This document shows positions 51,966 to 61,214 of a DNA stretch of 64,000 bases, piece by piece. Origin of the DNA: Flavobacterium sp. J27 (lineage in GTDB: Bacteria; Bacteroidota; Bacteroidia; Flavobacteriales; Flavobacteriaceae); the NCBI RefSeq assembly GCF_004303025.1, contig NZ_PJQW01000012.1, positions 102,810-166,809 on the forward strand. Reading direction: 5' to 3'. Position 1 is the first letter of the stretch; every line of letters begins with the position of its first letter. The translations under genes were made by a program, and so were the position numbers. The notes beneath the pieces were generated by a model. The model ran no database searches and was not told the DNA's origin. It worked only from the letters and a program-made list of their open reading frames with translations.

Positions 51966-53146
51966 TGAATGATCCTTTAAAAATTTTATTAAACGAAGAT
52001 ATTCAAAATTTTATCAATACTAATTTAGATAGCGATACCAATCAGTTAGCGTTACAAAAAAACAATTTTGATATTGATTACATTCGTATCATCAATCAAA
52101 TTGTAGCCAAACAGAAAGCAAAATTCAAGTTACCTACTTGGTTTAAAACGGTAAAAATCTTATACCCTTCTAAAGTTTCCATTGAACAAACCTCTTCCGA
52201 AAAAACAGCAGCATACAAAGCTTCCCTTATTTCTGGAGAAAGTATAATTGATTTATCCGGAGGATTTGGAGTAGATGATTATTATTTTTCCAAAGTCTTT
52301 AGAGAAGTGATTCATTGTGAAATAAATACTGAATTATCTCAAATTGTAAGCCATAATTTCAAGCAATTAGAAATCGAAAATTGTACGTGTCATATTGGTG
52401 AAAGTAGCGCTATTTTAGAAAAATTAGACCGTAAATTCAGTTGGATATACGTAGATCCTTCTCGAAGAAATGATTCCAAAGGAAAAGTTTTTTTATTAAA
52501 CGATTGCGAACCCAATGTTCCAGAATTACTACCGTTGTATTTTAAATACTCTGATAACATTTTAATTAAAACAGCACCACTTTTAGACATACATTCTGGA
52601 CTAACCGAGCTCCAATTTGTTAAAAAAATTCATATTATAGCACTAGAAAACGAGGTTAAAGAATTACTTTGGGAAATTAAAAATAATTACCATGAAGCCA
52701 TTACTATTCATTGTATCAATATTGAAAAAGATCAAAATCAAATCACAGATTTTGTATTAAATCATAATTATATTCCAACATACAGTGCTCCTCAAAAGTT
52801 TTTGTATGAACCAAATGCTGCTATTTTAAAATCTGGTAATTTTAATGCCGTTTCAGCACTTTTTAAAATGAATAAATTGCATCAGCACTCCCATCTTTAC
52901 ACTTCTGATGAAAAGATAGTTTTTCCTGGAAGAAGCTTTCAAATTGAAACTATTATTCCATTTCAAAAGAAAGAAATTAAAACACATCTTCAAGATAAAA
53001 AAATGAATATTACCATTCGAAATTTCCCTCTTAAAGTAGACGAAATAAGAAAAAAATATAAAATTAAAGAAGGTGGCTCAGTTTTTGCCTTTTTTACTAC
53101 CGATATTGAAAATAATAAAATAGTTTTGCTCTGCTCAAAAATTTAA
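51965..53146 (+). CDS. Methyltransferase with THUMP-like domain
   Basis: 393 residues. An N-terminal ~90-residue helical part precedes a class I methyltransferase core with SAM motif IIDLSGGFGVDDYYF and the acidic IYVDPSRRND motif; the C-terminal region is the THUMP-like fold that ends GGSVFAFFTT. Probably an RNA methyltransferase (target unknown). It shares a start/stop overlap with the AI-2E gene. Confidence 0.85.
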   Translation: MNDPLKILLNEDIQNFINTNLDSDTNQLALQKNNFDIDYIRIINQIVAKQKAKFKLPTWFKTVKILYPSKVSIEQTSSEKTAAYKASLISGESIIDLSGGFGVDDYYFSKVFREVIHCEINTELSQIVSHNFKQLEIENCTCHIGESSAILEKLDRKFSWIYVDPSRRNDSKGKVFLLNDCEPNVPELLPLYFKYSDNILIKTAPLLDIHSGLTELQFVKKIHIIALENEVKELLWEIKNNYHEAITIHCINIEKDQNQITDFVLNHNYIPTYSAPQKFLYEPNAAILKSGNFNAVSALFKMNKLHQHSHLYTSDEKIVFPGRSFQIETIIPFQKKEIKTHLQDKKMNITIRNFPLKVDEIRKKYKIKEGGSVFAFFTTDIENNKIVLLCSKI

Positions 53147-53152
53147 TAATTT

Positions 53153-53722
53153 ATGAAACAATTACTTATACTTATAACTTTATTTCCGATTTTTATTGTT
53201 GCTCAAAAAAAAGACTGTCTGTACGATTTTGAAGAAAAAACAGATTCAACTTATATTAAATCTTTATCTGAAAAATTAGTTTATGAAAAAGTTTTTGGTA
53301 ATACAAAAGAATTTATCCAATTTAATCTTATTAACAACAATGGTATTCCAACCCTAAGTTTTCAACAGTTACAAAAAAATCAAGACTTTATTCCTGCTCG
53401 ATGCTTTGACAGAAAATCTAAAATAATTTTTCAATTAGAAAATGGCACCATAATTAGCTTATTAAGTGCGAATGAAAGTACTTGTTCTAACCTAACTTAT
53501 TTAGCAGAAGAAAAAAGCAATATAAGACTTTTAAAAGGGTATTTTTTGTTCACCAAAACCAATTACGAAGATTTAAAAAAATCTCGCGTAACAGTTATGC
53601 GTGTACAATATGCAGGCGAAACCAAGGATTACATTTTAACCGATGAATTACAATCGGAAATTTTAAACGAAACCTTACACCCTAGCTCCTATTTTATAAA
53701 CAATTTGGAGTGTATAGAATAA
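53153..53722 (+). CDS. Secreted hypothetical protein
   Basis: 189 residues. Signal peptide MKQLLILITLFPIFIVAQ. The mature part has five cysteines, with no recognisable domain. It is 6 nt after the THUMP-like methyltransferase gene and so co-transcribed. Ends at a strong terminator. Confidence 0.7.
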   Translation: MKQLLILITLFPIFIVAQKKDCLYDFEEKTDSTYIKSLSEKLVYEKVFGNTKEFIQFNLINNNGIPTLSFQQLQKNQDFIPARCFDRKSKIIFQLENGTIISLLSANESTCSNLTYLAEEKSNIRLLKGYFLFTKTNYEDLKKSRVTVMRVQYAGETKDYILTDELQSEILNETLHPSSYFINNLECIE

Positions 53723-53744
53723 AAGCCAAATACGTTTTAGAAAC

Positions 53745-53774
53745 AAAAAAGCCTAGCAAATGCTAGGCTTTTTG
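53745..53774 (+). terminator. Terminator at the end of the AI-2E operon
   Basis: AAAAAGCCTAGC (53746-53757) and GCTAGGCTTTTT (53762-53773), AAAT loop; strong stem and U-tract. Confidence 0.9.
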
Positions 53775-53775
53775 T

Positions 53776-53844
53776 GACCTTCCCAATACGATTTTCGAAT
53801 CATTTTTTGGAAGATTTGAAGAGGCTGAGTGGTTTTTAATTTAG
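53776..53844 (+). other. Possible gene remnant at a strand switch
   Basis: An open tail of 22 codons ends in TAG (DLPNTIFESFFGRFEEAEWF...), right after the terminator, with no start codon. Its codon style looks coding, and it lies where the + strand core gives way to the minus-strand accessory block. It could be the degraded end of a lost gene, or chance. I cannot name a family. Confidence 0.25.
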
Positions 53845-53902
53845 AATAATCATGATTAATTGCATATTAATTTAAGTTGTATATTCTTCTTTGTTTTTCT
53901 AT

Positions 53903-54235
53903 TTAATTTGAATGTTTTATACTATTATGAATACGTAGTATTTTATTTAAGGCTGTTAAAACTATAAACAGTAGTATTACAAACAGAAATATCTTAGTTT
54001 TTTGATAATTCACATAGTTCAAAATGAATGAAGGAAAGCTACCAAAATACAGAACCAGACCTGTTAAAAATATTAATATGGAGACTTGTAAAAGAATGCT
54101 TTTTTGCAATTTAAGCTGAATCGTTTTCTCAGTTTTTTTCTCCATTTCTATTTTTAACATAATTTTATTTGTAAGCTCTTCAGATCCCAATATTTCACTC
54201 TTTTTGAATAATGTTTTAATAGTTTCTTCTTTCAT
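53903..54235 (-). CDS. Small membrane protein, probable anti-sigma partner
   Basis: 110 residues. A charged N-terminal half (MKEETIKTLFKKSEILGSEELTNKIMLKIEMEKKTEK) precedes two hydrophobic helices (about 48-66 and 78-98). It overlaps the ECF sigma gene by 4 bp (ATGA) and is encoded after it, the classic place for an anti-sigma factor. No conserved ZAS motif, so the role is inference from position. Confidence 0.6.
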   Translation of the reverse strand: MKEETIKTLFKKSEILGSEELTNKIMLKIEMEKKTEKTIQLKLQKSILLQVSILIFLTGLVLYFGSFPSFILNYVNYQKTKIFLFVILLFIVLTALNKILRIHNSIKHSN

Positions 54236-54807
54236 AATATACTTTTTATTTCTTTACCTAATATTTTTTGCAAATGATTCTCAAAATTTATTCGTCCTCT
54301 ATGTAAGTTAACTTTTATCTTTGATTTACTGAAACCAGTAATATCTTGTATTTCTGGGATTTTATATTCGTACAAATAAAACAAACGTAAAACTAGTGCT
54401 TCATCTGTCTTAATAGCATTTAACGCTATCATGATGTATTTTTTTTGATCAGTTACTTTTAAAATATCTTCTTCATTTTGTTTTGTAAATTCTAGGTTCA
54501 ATACTTCGTCTGTATCAATTTCTATGTGCTTTTTTTGTTGTTTCAGCATATTGTAAGAAGTGTTTACCACAATACGATACAACCAAGTTGAAAATTTTGA
54601 CTTCTGTTTAAAAGTATGCAGCTTATGGTAGACACTAATAAATGCCATTTGAACAGCATCTTCGGCAACATTCTGATCTTTCAATATTGAGCAAGCTAAG
54701 GTAAGGGAAACATTCTTATGAAATTCTATTAAATCCCTAAAAGCTAATGTATCCCCACCTATACTCTTATTTATAAGTATTATATCTAATCTATTTCTAT
54801 CGCTCAC
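54232..54807 (-). CDS. ECF-type RNA polymerase sigma factor
   Basis: 191 residues. Region 2 (LACSILKDQNVAEDAVQMAFISVYHKLHTFKQKSKFSTWLYRIVVNTSYN) and region 4 (ALVLRLFYLYEYKIPEIQDITGFSKSKIKVNLHRGRINFENHL) match sigma-70 family ECF factors. It should direct RNA polymerase to a small regulon in response to an envelope signal. Encoded between a DUF6249-like membrane gene (11-bp overlap) and a small membrane protein (ATGA). Confidence 0.92.
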   Translation of the reverse strand: MSDRNRLDIILINKSIGGDTLAFRDLIEFHKNVSLTLACSILKDQNVAEDAVQMAFISVYHKLHTFKQKSKFSTWLYRIVVNTSYNMLKQQKKHIEIDTDEVLNLEFTKQNEEDILKVTDQKKYIMIALNAIKTDEALVLRLFYLYEYKIPEIQDITGFSKSKIKVNLHRGRINFENHLQKILGKEIKSIL

Positions 54808-55129
54808 CCTCTTTCTTTCTAAACCAATGAGCCATAAATAAGCCTAAAGCCCCAAAGATTAAAATAGTACCCCAAATTAATAAATCCGCAGTTTCTTCTG
54901 TAAGATCCATTGTCGTAAAAATGGTTGATACAATTAAGCCCAAACCGAGTCCTATTAGAATACAACCAATATCTACATATTGTATTCTACTAGAGGATTG
55001 AAAAGGCTGTAATCCTTTTTCTATCAAGGTTTTTTTTAGTAAGTAGGTATACCTAACGATAATAAAGACAATTAACACAATTCCCGTTATGAGAAATAAC
55101 GCTCCCAAAGCATCCTGTATATTTTCCAT
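54797..55129 (-). CDS. DUF6249-like small membrane protein
   Basis: 110 residues with about three hydrophobic segments (7-27, 50-70 and 84-101). Overlaps the sigma gene by 11 bp and so translated with it. Similar small membrane proteins precede ECF sigma genes in Bacteroidota; the function is unknown. Confidence 0.65.
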   Translation of the reverse strand: MENIQDALGALFLITGIVLIVFIIVRYTYLLKKTLIEKGLQPFQSSSRIQYVDIGCILIGLGLGLIVSTIFTTMDLTEETADLLIWGTILIFGALGLFMAHWFRKKEGER

Positions 55130-55179
55130 ATAAATTTTGTTTTATTAAATATATTAATTAAAAATTCTATAACTTCTTA

Positions 55180-56295
55180 TTAAAATTGTGGTCCAATAAG
55201 ATTAGAAAGTTTCTCTAAAAATAGAGGCATTTTATCACAATTAATAAATACAACTAAACCGTATTTTTGTTTAGGAATAAACATGGTATAAGCCTGAAAA
55301 TCATGATTGTTTCCTGTATGTAAATGCATTACTCCATATTTAGTGCTTTTTTGAGCAAAACCAAGTCCCCAACCAGTCTGTCCAACCTGTTGTTTTAAAG
55401 GATTGTCATTAGAAAAATGAGTGTGCTCTTTTATCATATCATCAAATGTTTCATTATTCAATCCTTCTCTTTTTAACATAGCGATAATAAACTTTGCATA
55501 TTCTGAAGCTTCACTGTGCAAACTAGAATAAGCGTTAAAAGTTTTTCCGTTCCACCCTCCTTCAACAAGGGTATTACTAGTTGGATTTCCTTTGCTATTA
55601 TGCCCAAACACTTTATGAGATTCAAGATAATCATTCCAAATAAAGGTACTGTGTGTCATTCCTAGAGTATGAGTAACTTCATCTCGAAATAACTCGTTTA
55701 ATTGCTCTTTAAAACCAACCCCTTTTAATATTCCAATAACAGCAGCAAGATATTGATATGCTTCACCAGAATACATAAAGTCGGTACCAGGCGTAAATGC
55801 GAGTTTTATCAATTGGTTGTTTGCATGGTTTGGAAATCCAGTTTGATGAGCCAAAACCATACGAGCTGTAATTAATTTATAGGCTTCCATTGATTCTGGT
55901 GAAATTCCAGGATGTGGCAAATATTCATACAATGGTTTGTCGAGGTCTAATACTCCTTTTTCAGCCATCTTCATCACAAAATAAGCAAAAATAGGTTTGG
56001 AAAGTGACGCTCCTTCAAATATACTCTGCTTATCAACAGGTATATTGGTTTTGATATTACTTACACCTAAAGCTTCATGGTAAACTACTTTATTGTCATT
56101 TATAATGACCATGGAGAGTCCAGGAATCTTTTCACTGTTCATTATTTTTTTTATTTCTGAAGTAAGTTTTTCTTTTTTTATGTTTTTTCCATTAAGTGTA
56201 GTGACATCTATACTCTGAGCACATGCATTTAATACTGTCAAACAATACAGTATTATCATAGTTAGACATATTTGAATTTTTTTTGAAATATTCAT
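55180..56295 (-). CDS. Beta-lactamase-fold serine hydrolase, 371 aa
   Basis: Signal sequence with possible lipobox (VLNACAQS, about 21-27). SxxK SLSK at 97-100, the YSG triad (YSGEAYQY) and HTGNNHDF near the end: the class C beta-lactamase/DD-peptidase layout. These enzymes cleave peptides or esters; true beta-lactam activity cannot be assumed. One of three related genes in 8 kb. Precedes the DUF6249-sigma cassette by 50 bp in transcription order, so they may be co-transcribed. Confidence 0.88.
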   Translation of the reverse strand: MNISKKIQICLTMIILYCLTVLNACAQSIDVTTLNGKNIKKEKLTSEIKKIMNSEKIPGLSMVIINDNKVVYHEALGVSNIKTNIPVDKQSIFEGASLSKPIFAYFVMKMAEKGVLDLDKPLYEYLPHPGISPESMEAYKLITARMVLAHQTGFPNHANNQLIKLAFTPGTDFMYSGEAYQYLAAVIGILKGVGFKEQLNELFRDEVTHTLGMTHSTFIWNDYLESHKVFGHNSKGNPTSNTLVEGGWNGKTFNAYSSLHSEASEYAKFIIAMLKREGLNNETFDDMIKEHTHFSNDNPLKQQVGQTGWGLGFAQKSTKYGVMHLHTGNNHDFQAYTMFIPKQKYGLVVFINCDKMPLFLEKLSNLIGPQF

Positions 56296-56331
56296 CTTGT
56301 TTTAAATTTATGTGATTATTATTTAGTTTTT

Positions 56332-56343
56332 TGTGAATTCACA
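56332..56343. promoter_or_regulatory. Perfect 12-bp palindrome TGTGAATTCACA
   Basis: In the 107-bp gap upstream of the 371-aa serine hydrolase, 37 bp before its ATG, roughly at the operator position for a -7-like TAAATTTA at 56303-56310. Confidence 0.45.
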
Positions 56344-56402
56344 TACATTGGACAAGATTACTTTATGAAAAGGTTACAAAAAAGTATTATTAAATATATG
56401 TT

Positions 56403-57875
56403 TTATCGTTTTTCCCATAATTCCTTTCCAAGGTATAGCTTTTGAGTAAGCAGATATTCATAAATAGGATTAACATTATCTCCATTGAGAAACACTATAT
56501 ACCCGTTCTTGGATTTGGGGAACATAATTGCCAAAGTGCTTACACCTGGATCTTTTCCGGTATGTAACATGGCAAATTCATCACCCCTAAATCCTGTTAG
56601 GATTTCCCAACCGAATCCAAAGAAATCATTTTCTTGCAGTTTTACCTGATGTTTTTGCATTTCTTGAAACAATTCTTTTTTAAGTTCTGCTCCATTGATT
56701 ACATACGAAATAAATCTCCCATAGTCTTCTACGGTTGTTAAGAGGTTAGCAGCAGCATTTGCTTCATAATATTTTACCGTTTGAATATTATTTCCATTTT
56801 CATCAAAGTTTTGGGCATATCTTGATTCATCCATGGAATTATCCCACCAAAATCTCGTATCGTTCATTCCTGCGGGTTTAAAAACCAGTTCTTGAGCTAA
56901 ATCTTCAATATTTCTTCCTAACTTTTTCTCAATTGCTTTACGCAAGTATTCAAAGCCTTCACCTGAATATTGGTATTTTTCTCCAGGGTTAAATTGAAAG
57001 TGTAGTCTGTTTGATTCATTCATATACCTCCAATTAGGGAAACCTGTTTGATGGGTCAACACAAGATAAGGAGTTAGTTTTTTGTATCTCTCGTCCTTTT
57101 TTAAATCAGGATCTATCCAATACTTATATAACGGTTCCTGCAAATCCAAAAGTCCATCATCCACTAATTTTAAAACAGTTAATGCAAATACTGGCTTTGT
57201 TAATGAGGCCACTTTAAAAATGGCATTATAAGGTGCTTTCTCTTTTTTGTCCAAAGTACCATATACCTCAACTTTTGTTAATTTTCCATTTTCAATAATC
57301 CCCATACCTAAAGCTGGAACATTGTTGTCTTTGAGTAATCTTTCGATGTTATTTACTGCATCAATTGGTTTCTTTGCTGGGTCTTTATGGTCATAGCTTA
57401 ATGCTTCGCTCAGCACCCAATCTTCTCCATTTAGTACCCACACATGAGTAAACATAGCGGTGCTTGTTAAAACATCTTCCTTCCCTTTTTCCTTGATGAA
57501 AAAATTATGTTCTCCTTTTTGAATTACTCCATATAGTTTTCCATTATTAAACAAAGGGAATACCTCTAAGCTGTTTACATTGACTTTGCGTATTGGTTTT
57601 TTATCTGGGTTTGAGCAAATATATTTTTTTGTGTTTTCAAAAAAAGAGGCTCTATCCTGAAACCCACTTTGGTCGTGAAAAAATTTTAAGTCTTTGGCTA
57701 TGTGATTATCTAAATATTCCAAATCGCATTGGTTGAACCCTCTTTCAAAGAAAATGCTATCTTGTTTTTTTAGTGTATTGAATAGTGTTGAATTTTTATC
57801 TAATTGTGCAGTGAGATGTAAGACACTAAATACAGTTATAATAACAGTTAACGTGATTAATTTTGTTCTGTTCAT
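56403..57875 (-). CDS. Serine hydrolase with N-terminal NTF2-like domain, 490 aa
   Basis: Signal peptide to about residue 24. Residues ~32-165 resemble a DUF4440/NTF2-like domain (IAKDLKFFHDQSGFQDR...LNGEDWVLSEALSYDH). The serine hydrolase part has SLTK at 224-227, YSGEGFEYL and HTGKDPG. The domain mix suggests two functions in one secreted protein; the substrate is unknown. Two CGACAA repeats one helical turn apart lie just upstream (57962-57978). Confidence 0.88.
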   Translation of the reverse strand: MNRTKLITLTVIITVFSVLHLTAQLDKNSTLFNTLKKQDSIFFERGFNQCDLEYLDNHIAKDLKFFHDQSGFQDRASFFENTKKYICSNPDKKPIRKVNVNSLEVFPLFNNGKLYGVIQKGEHNFFIKEKGKEDVLTSTAMFTHVWVLNGEDWVLSEALSYDHKDPAKKPIDAVNNIERLLKDNNVPALGMGIIENGKLTKVEVYGTLDKKEKAPYNAIFKVASLTKPVFALTVLKLVDDGLLDLQEPLYKYWIDPDLKKDERYKKLTPYLVLTHQTGFPNWRYMNESNRLHFQFNPGEKYQYSGEGFEYLRKAIEKKLGRNIEDLAQELVFKPAGMNDTRFWWDNSMDESRYAQNFDENGNNIQTVKYYEANAAANLLTTVEDYGRFISYVINGAELKKELFQEMQKHQVKLQENDFFGFGWEILTGFRGDEFAMLHTGKDPGVSTLAIMFPKSKNGYIVFLNGDNVNPIYEYLLTQKLYLGKELWEKR

Positions 57876-57980
57876 AATTACTATTTTTTAATTGATGATA
57901 ATTTTTTGCAAATATTTCTTAAAATAAATAATTCATCTAAAAAAATCACCTGCCAATTACACGACAAACACCCGACAAGG

Positions 57981-58520
57981 CTATATTATACTGAATTTGA
58001 GTTGAAAATATAACTTACCTTTTTTATCTATTTCATGGGTATTTCTAATAATGATATATACATTTGAAAGCACTAACAATACCATTACAATGAGAATAAA
58101 CTTGCTGCCAAGAGCAAACCAATTTTTTAAAAAAGAGGCTAACATAAAAATGAAGGCTGATACTATGCTCCATAATATTTGAATTGTTATTAGTTGCTTC
58201 GTTATTGAATTAAATCCTTTTTTTATGAACATGATTGCAAGCGGTACAACTATATTCAATGGTGGTATTATGGCAAATGGCAATGCAGAAAAATTGATGA
58301 GCTTGATTAATTCTAAATTGGTTTCGAATGTTTCTTCTTCTTTTTCTAGTAGTTCTTTTTCTTCTATACCTAAAGCTTTTGAGAGTGACTTAAGTGTATA
58401 GCCTTTAGGCTCCGTACCAGCTTCAATACGTTGTATGGTTCTAACAGAAACACCAGATTTTTCGGATAATTCTTCTTGTGTTATATTTAGCTCTTCTCTT
58501 ATTTTTTTTATTTTAGACAT
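57981..58520 (-). CDS. XRE-family regulator with membrane tail
   Basis: 179 residues. The HTH (KIREELNITQEELSEKSGVSVRTIQRIEAG, about 5-34) is a classic Cro/C1 type. Residues ~70-175 are three to four hydrophobic segments, so the DNA-binding head may be tethered to the membrane. Such head-plus-tail proteins are found in Bacteroidota and may sense membrane state. It sits between a serine hydrolase gene and a T9SS cargo gene. Confidence 0.87.
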   Translation of the reverse strand: MSKIKKIREELNITQEELSEKSGVSVRTIQRIEAGTEPKGYTLKSLSKALGIEEKELLEKEEETFETNLELIKLINFSALPFAIIPPLNIVVPLAIMFIKKGFNSITKQLITIQILWSIVSAFIFMLASFLKNWFALGSKFILIVMVLLVLSNVYIIIRNTHEIDKKGKLYFQLKFSII

Positions 58521-58602
58521 TGCTTTCTCATATTAACATCTGGTAAATTATGAAAATAGTTTCAGATATATATATTATTTTATATTCATCATTGACATTA
58601 GA

Positions 58603-59388
58603 TTACTTTTTCATAATTTTTATAGGATTTTGATAACCTAACTTTAAAAGATATAAACCAGAAGTTAATTTCTTTAAATTTATTTTATCATTATTTTGAT
58701 TAATCTCACCTTTCATAATGATTGTCCCATTTAAATCCATCACATGATAATCTATTCTAGTATCAATATTCTTTACGGTTATAAAATTACTTGAGGGATT
58801 GGGGTATATTGATAAATTTCTGTCATTTTCAATAGTTTCAAATGAAAGTGTTGCAGTACTGATTCTTATTTCATCAATTATAGCTGTGATATTGCTATTA
58901 CTGAAACCGTCCATTCTAATCTCATCAATGTTTTTAAAATCATCGTTATTGGATAAATCGTAATCCGAAAAACTACTGGTTGCATTTAAAACTACGGAGC
59001 CAATACTGCTCCCATCTCTATAACTTGTCATTGTAAAATTCCCTGAAAAGCTAAACCATTGGATTATTATGCTGTCCAAATCAAACTCATTACCATCTTC
59101 AGATGCTATATTTAAAGTTAAAGCTTGTTGGGCAAAAATGGTTACTGTACTTGGGGTATTACCTCCATTATGATTTATGGACCCAGAACCTTCACCATCT
59201 ACAAAAAAAGACCATCCTTGAACTGTACCACTTCTGGGTAGTAAATCATAGGAAGCTATGTTGGAATTAGTGCCGTCGAAAGTGGTCGTTCCAATAACCG
59301 GTTGTGCGGAAAGTGCTGAAATAGAAAAGAATAATAAGAATATCCATGTGAGTGGTTTTGTTGTTAATGTTAGGTAGTTTAAATTCAT
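58603..59388 (-). CDS. Secreted protein with T9SS type A sorting domain
   Basis: 261 residues. Signal peptide ending SALSAQ (about 29). A jelly-roll-like middle (residues ~30-185, VIGTTTFDGTNSNIASYDLLPRSG) without recognised active residues, then the sorting tail SIYPNPSSNFITVKNIDTR...LKKLTSGLYLLKL. It is exported and attached to the cell surface by the Por system. Possible carbohydrate-binding module; unproved. Confidence 0.82.
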   Translation of the reverse strand: MNLNYLTLTTKPLTWIFLLFFSISALSAQPVIGTTTFDGTNSNIASYDLLPRSGTVQGWSFFVDGEGSGSINHNGGNTPSTVTIFAQQALTLNIASEDGNEFDLDSIIIQWFSFSGNFTMTSYRDGSSIGSVVLNATSSFSDYDLSNNDDFKNIDEIRMDGFSNSNITAIIDEIRISTATLSFETIENDRNLSIYPNPSSNFITVKNIDTRIDYHVMDLNGTIIMKGEINQNNDKINLKKLTSGLYLLKLGYQNPIKIMKK

Positions 59389-59444
59389 GATAATAATTGT
59401 TTTTGATTTATATTAAACAGAAATATTTGTTAAGTGTATTACAT

Positions 59445-60524
59445 TTAAAAAGTGAAACACGGCAATACATCTTCTTCAAAATAAGGTTTTTGATTGCTCC
59501 AAAACATATAGTCTACTTTAAGGAAATCTTTTGCAAAAGCATGAAGTAGAGGAACTATACTTTCCTTTCTAGATTCACTTTTATCATTATCTTCATCATA
59601 GTCTGAATCTGCGCCAGTTTTACCTATGTAGTTACCATCTTGGATAGCGATACCAAGTGGGACGCTAAAGGTTCCTTCGTGCATTTGTGCTATGGCATGA
59701 TTTAGTTGAGCTTTTCTTGTTATCATTAAATCGGGACCACCAAGACCTACTCCGATGTTTTCTCCGTAATCATAAATACTTTTTAGATATCCTTTATCAT
59801 CAAATGGTAACCATTCACCAGGGATAAAATTGGCATAAATCATGGTGGTGGATATTGGAAAAGCTTGTTTAAGGGCTAACATATTTTCTTTTATCCCTTG
59901 AACATAACCCGCTTCGGTAAATGTGGAATCGTTTTTCCCATTTACACCAATAGCTGTTTCTTGAAGATTAATACCCTCAATAATGCCATCGAATTCTTTA
60001 CCCAAAGCGTTTAAAAGCAACGCAAATCGTTCCCGTACTTTTTTATTCCAACGTTTAGCCACCCAACCATCAGGTTTTCCATTATCATTATATTGTAATT
60101 CTGCCCCTTCATTATATTCTTTAGTAAGTAAATAACTTGGCACTGCTTGGTATTTTGGATTGAAGGTAGCATCCTGTAGTTGGATAAATAATTTTTTATT
60201 GTGTTGTTTTAGATATTCAATATCTTCGCGTATTATAGAAAAATCATAGTGTTCTTTGTTTGGTTCCAAATCTTTCCATGCATACATGATTTGAGCTCCT
60301 TTAAAGGCTGGATGATTTAGAAAAGGATGGTTTTTTATGGATTTTCGGTCCTTCGAAAAATAAACGAAATGTCTGATGCTGTCTTGTCGTATTGGGCATT
60401 TTGCATCCGTATACTTTCTATAGGCATTTTTATACTTCTCTGACGGGTTTTGCCAATTTTGAGCATTTGCAAACAGACTAATACTTAAAAGCAAAAGGCA
60501 TAGGATACCGTTTTTCTTATTCAT
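59445..60524 (-). CDS. Secreted TIM-barrel glycoside-hydrolase-like protein
   Basis: 359 residues with signal peptide (ending LFANAQ, about 22). AFKGAQIMYAWKDLEPNKEHYDFSIIREDIEYL resembles the strand 1-2 segment of clan GH-A TIM barrels, and EGINLQETAIGV could hold the acid/base Glu. I could not place it in a GH family. The 3' stop overlaps the next gene by 8 bp, so they are co-translated. Confidence 0.55.
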   Translation of the reverse strand: MNKKNGILCLLLLSISLFANAQNWQNPSEKYKNAYRKYTDAKCPIRQDSIRHFVYFSKDRKSIKNHPFLNHPAFKGAQIMYAWKDLEPNKEHYDFSIIREDIEYLKQHNKKLFIQLQDATFNPKYQAVPSYLLTKEYNEGAELQYNDNGKPDGWVAKRWNKKVRERFALLLNALGKEFDGIIEGINLQETAIGVNGKNDSTFTEAGYVQGIKENMLALKQAFPISTTMIYANFIPGEWLPFDDKGYLKSIYDYGENIGVGLGGPDLMITRKAQLNHAIAQMHEGTFSVPLGIAIQDGNYIGKTGADSDYDEDNDKSESRKESIVPLLHAFAKDFLKVDYMFWSNQKPYFEEDVLPCFTF

Positions 60525-61206
60525 AACTAACAGATATAATATGCTCTTTAGAAAATCCTTTTAAGAGTAACCAAAACCCTAAAACAATTTCAAACAATGC
60601 CGTTGGAACATTTAAAACTAAATATTCAACTGTAATAACATCAATAATTTTAAATAATAACAACGTACTTGCTATTATTGACAATATCCCTCCCAATAGT
60701 CCCCAAACTGAAAGCCATTTCGGGATTAACTTTGATTTTAAAAACAATACATAGAGCATAAGGTTACCAATACTTAATACAAAAACCATAAATACATGAT
60801 TGGTATAATCTCTTGTGGTTTTAAGTACATTCCCTAATGCTTCCAATACCCTTAGGTTTTCTAAAGTATTTTCAGCATACTCTTGGCTTAGTACAAGAAT
60901 TGACAATAGTACTACCGTTCCTATAAGTAATACAACACCAGCTATAATTCTGAAACTTAAAAAGCCCAACGCCAAGCTTTTATTATATTTTTTTATAATG
61001 GGGTATAATACAATAGCAAAACCTAAATACATTAAGAACAATATAAATTGAAACAAGGCACTCATTATGACTTGGTTGAAATTGGCTGCAGCTTCTGTTA
61101 AATAATTTACTGAATCTACAGATGGGGAAATACTAAGAATGCCCGCAACCATTCCCATGATAATAAGCAATCCAGCCAGCTTTATTTTATTTTTTAAGAT
61201 TTCCAT
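60517..61206 (-). CDS. DUF4386-type membrane protein
   Basis: 229 residues, six hydrophobic segments, the size and pattern of the DUF4386 family (e.g. AGILSISPSVDSVNYLTEAAANFNQVIMSALFQFI and RDYTNHVFMVFVLSIGNLMLY). Function unknown. Operon with the preceding TIM-barrel gene (8-bp overlap) and the serine hydrolase gene 8 bp upstream. Confidence 0.8.
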   Translation of the reverse strand: MEILKNKIKLAGLLIIMGMVAGILSISPSVDSVNYLTEAAANFNQVIMSALFQFILFLMYLGFAIVLYPIIKKYNKSLALGFLSFRIIAGVVLLIGTVVLLSILVLSQEYAENTLENLRVLEALGNVLKTTRDYTNHVFMVFVLSIGNLMLYVLFLKSKLIPKWLSVWGLLGGILSIIASTLLLFKIIDVITVEYLVLNVPTALFEIVLGFWLLLKGFSKEHIISVSYE

Positions 61207-61214
61207 AGACTTAT

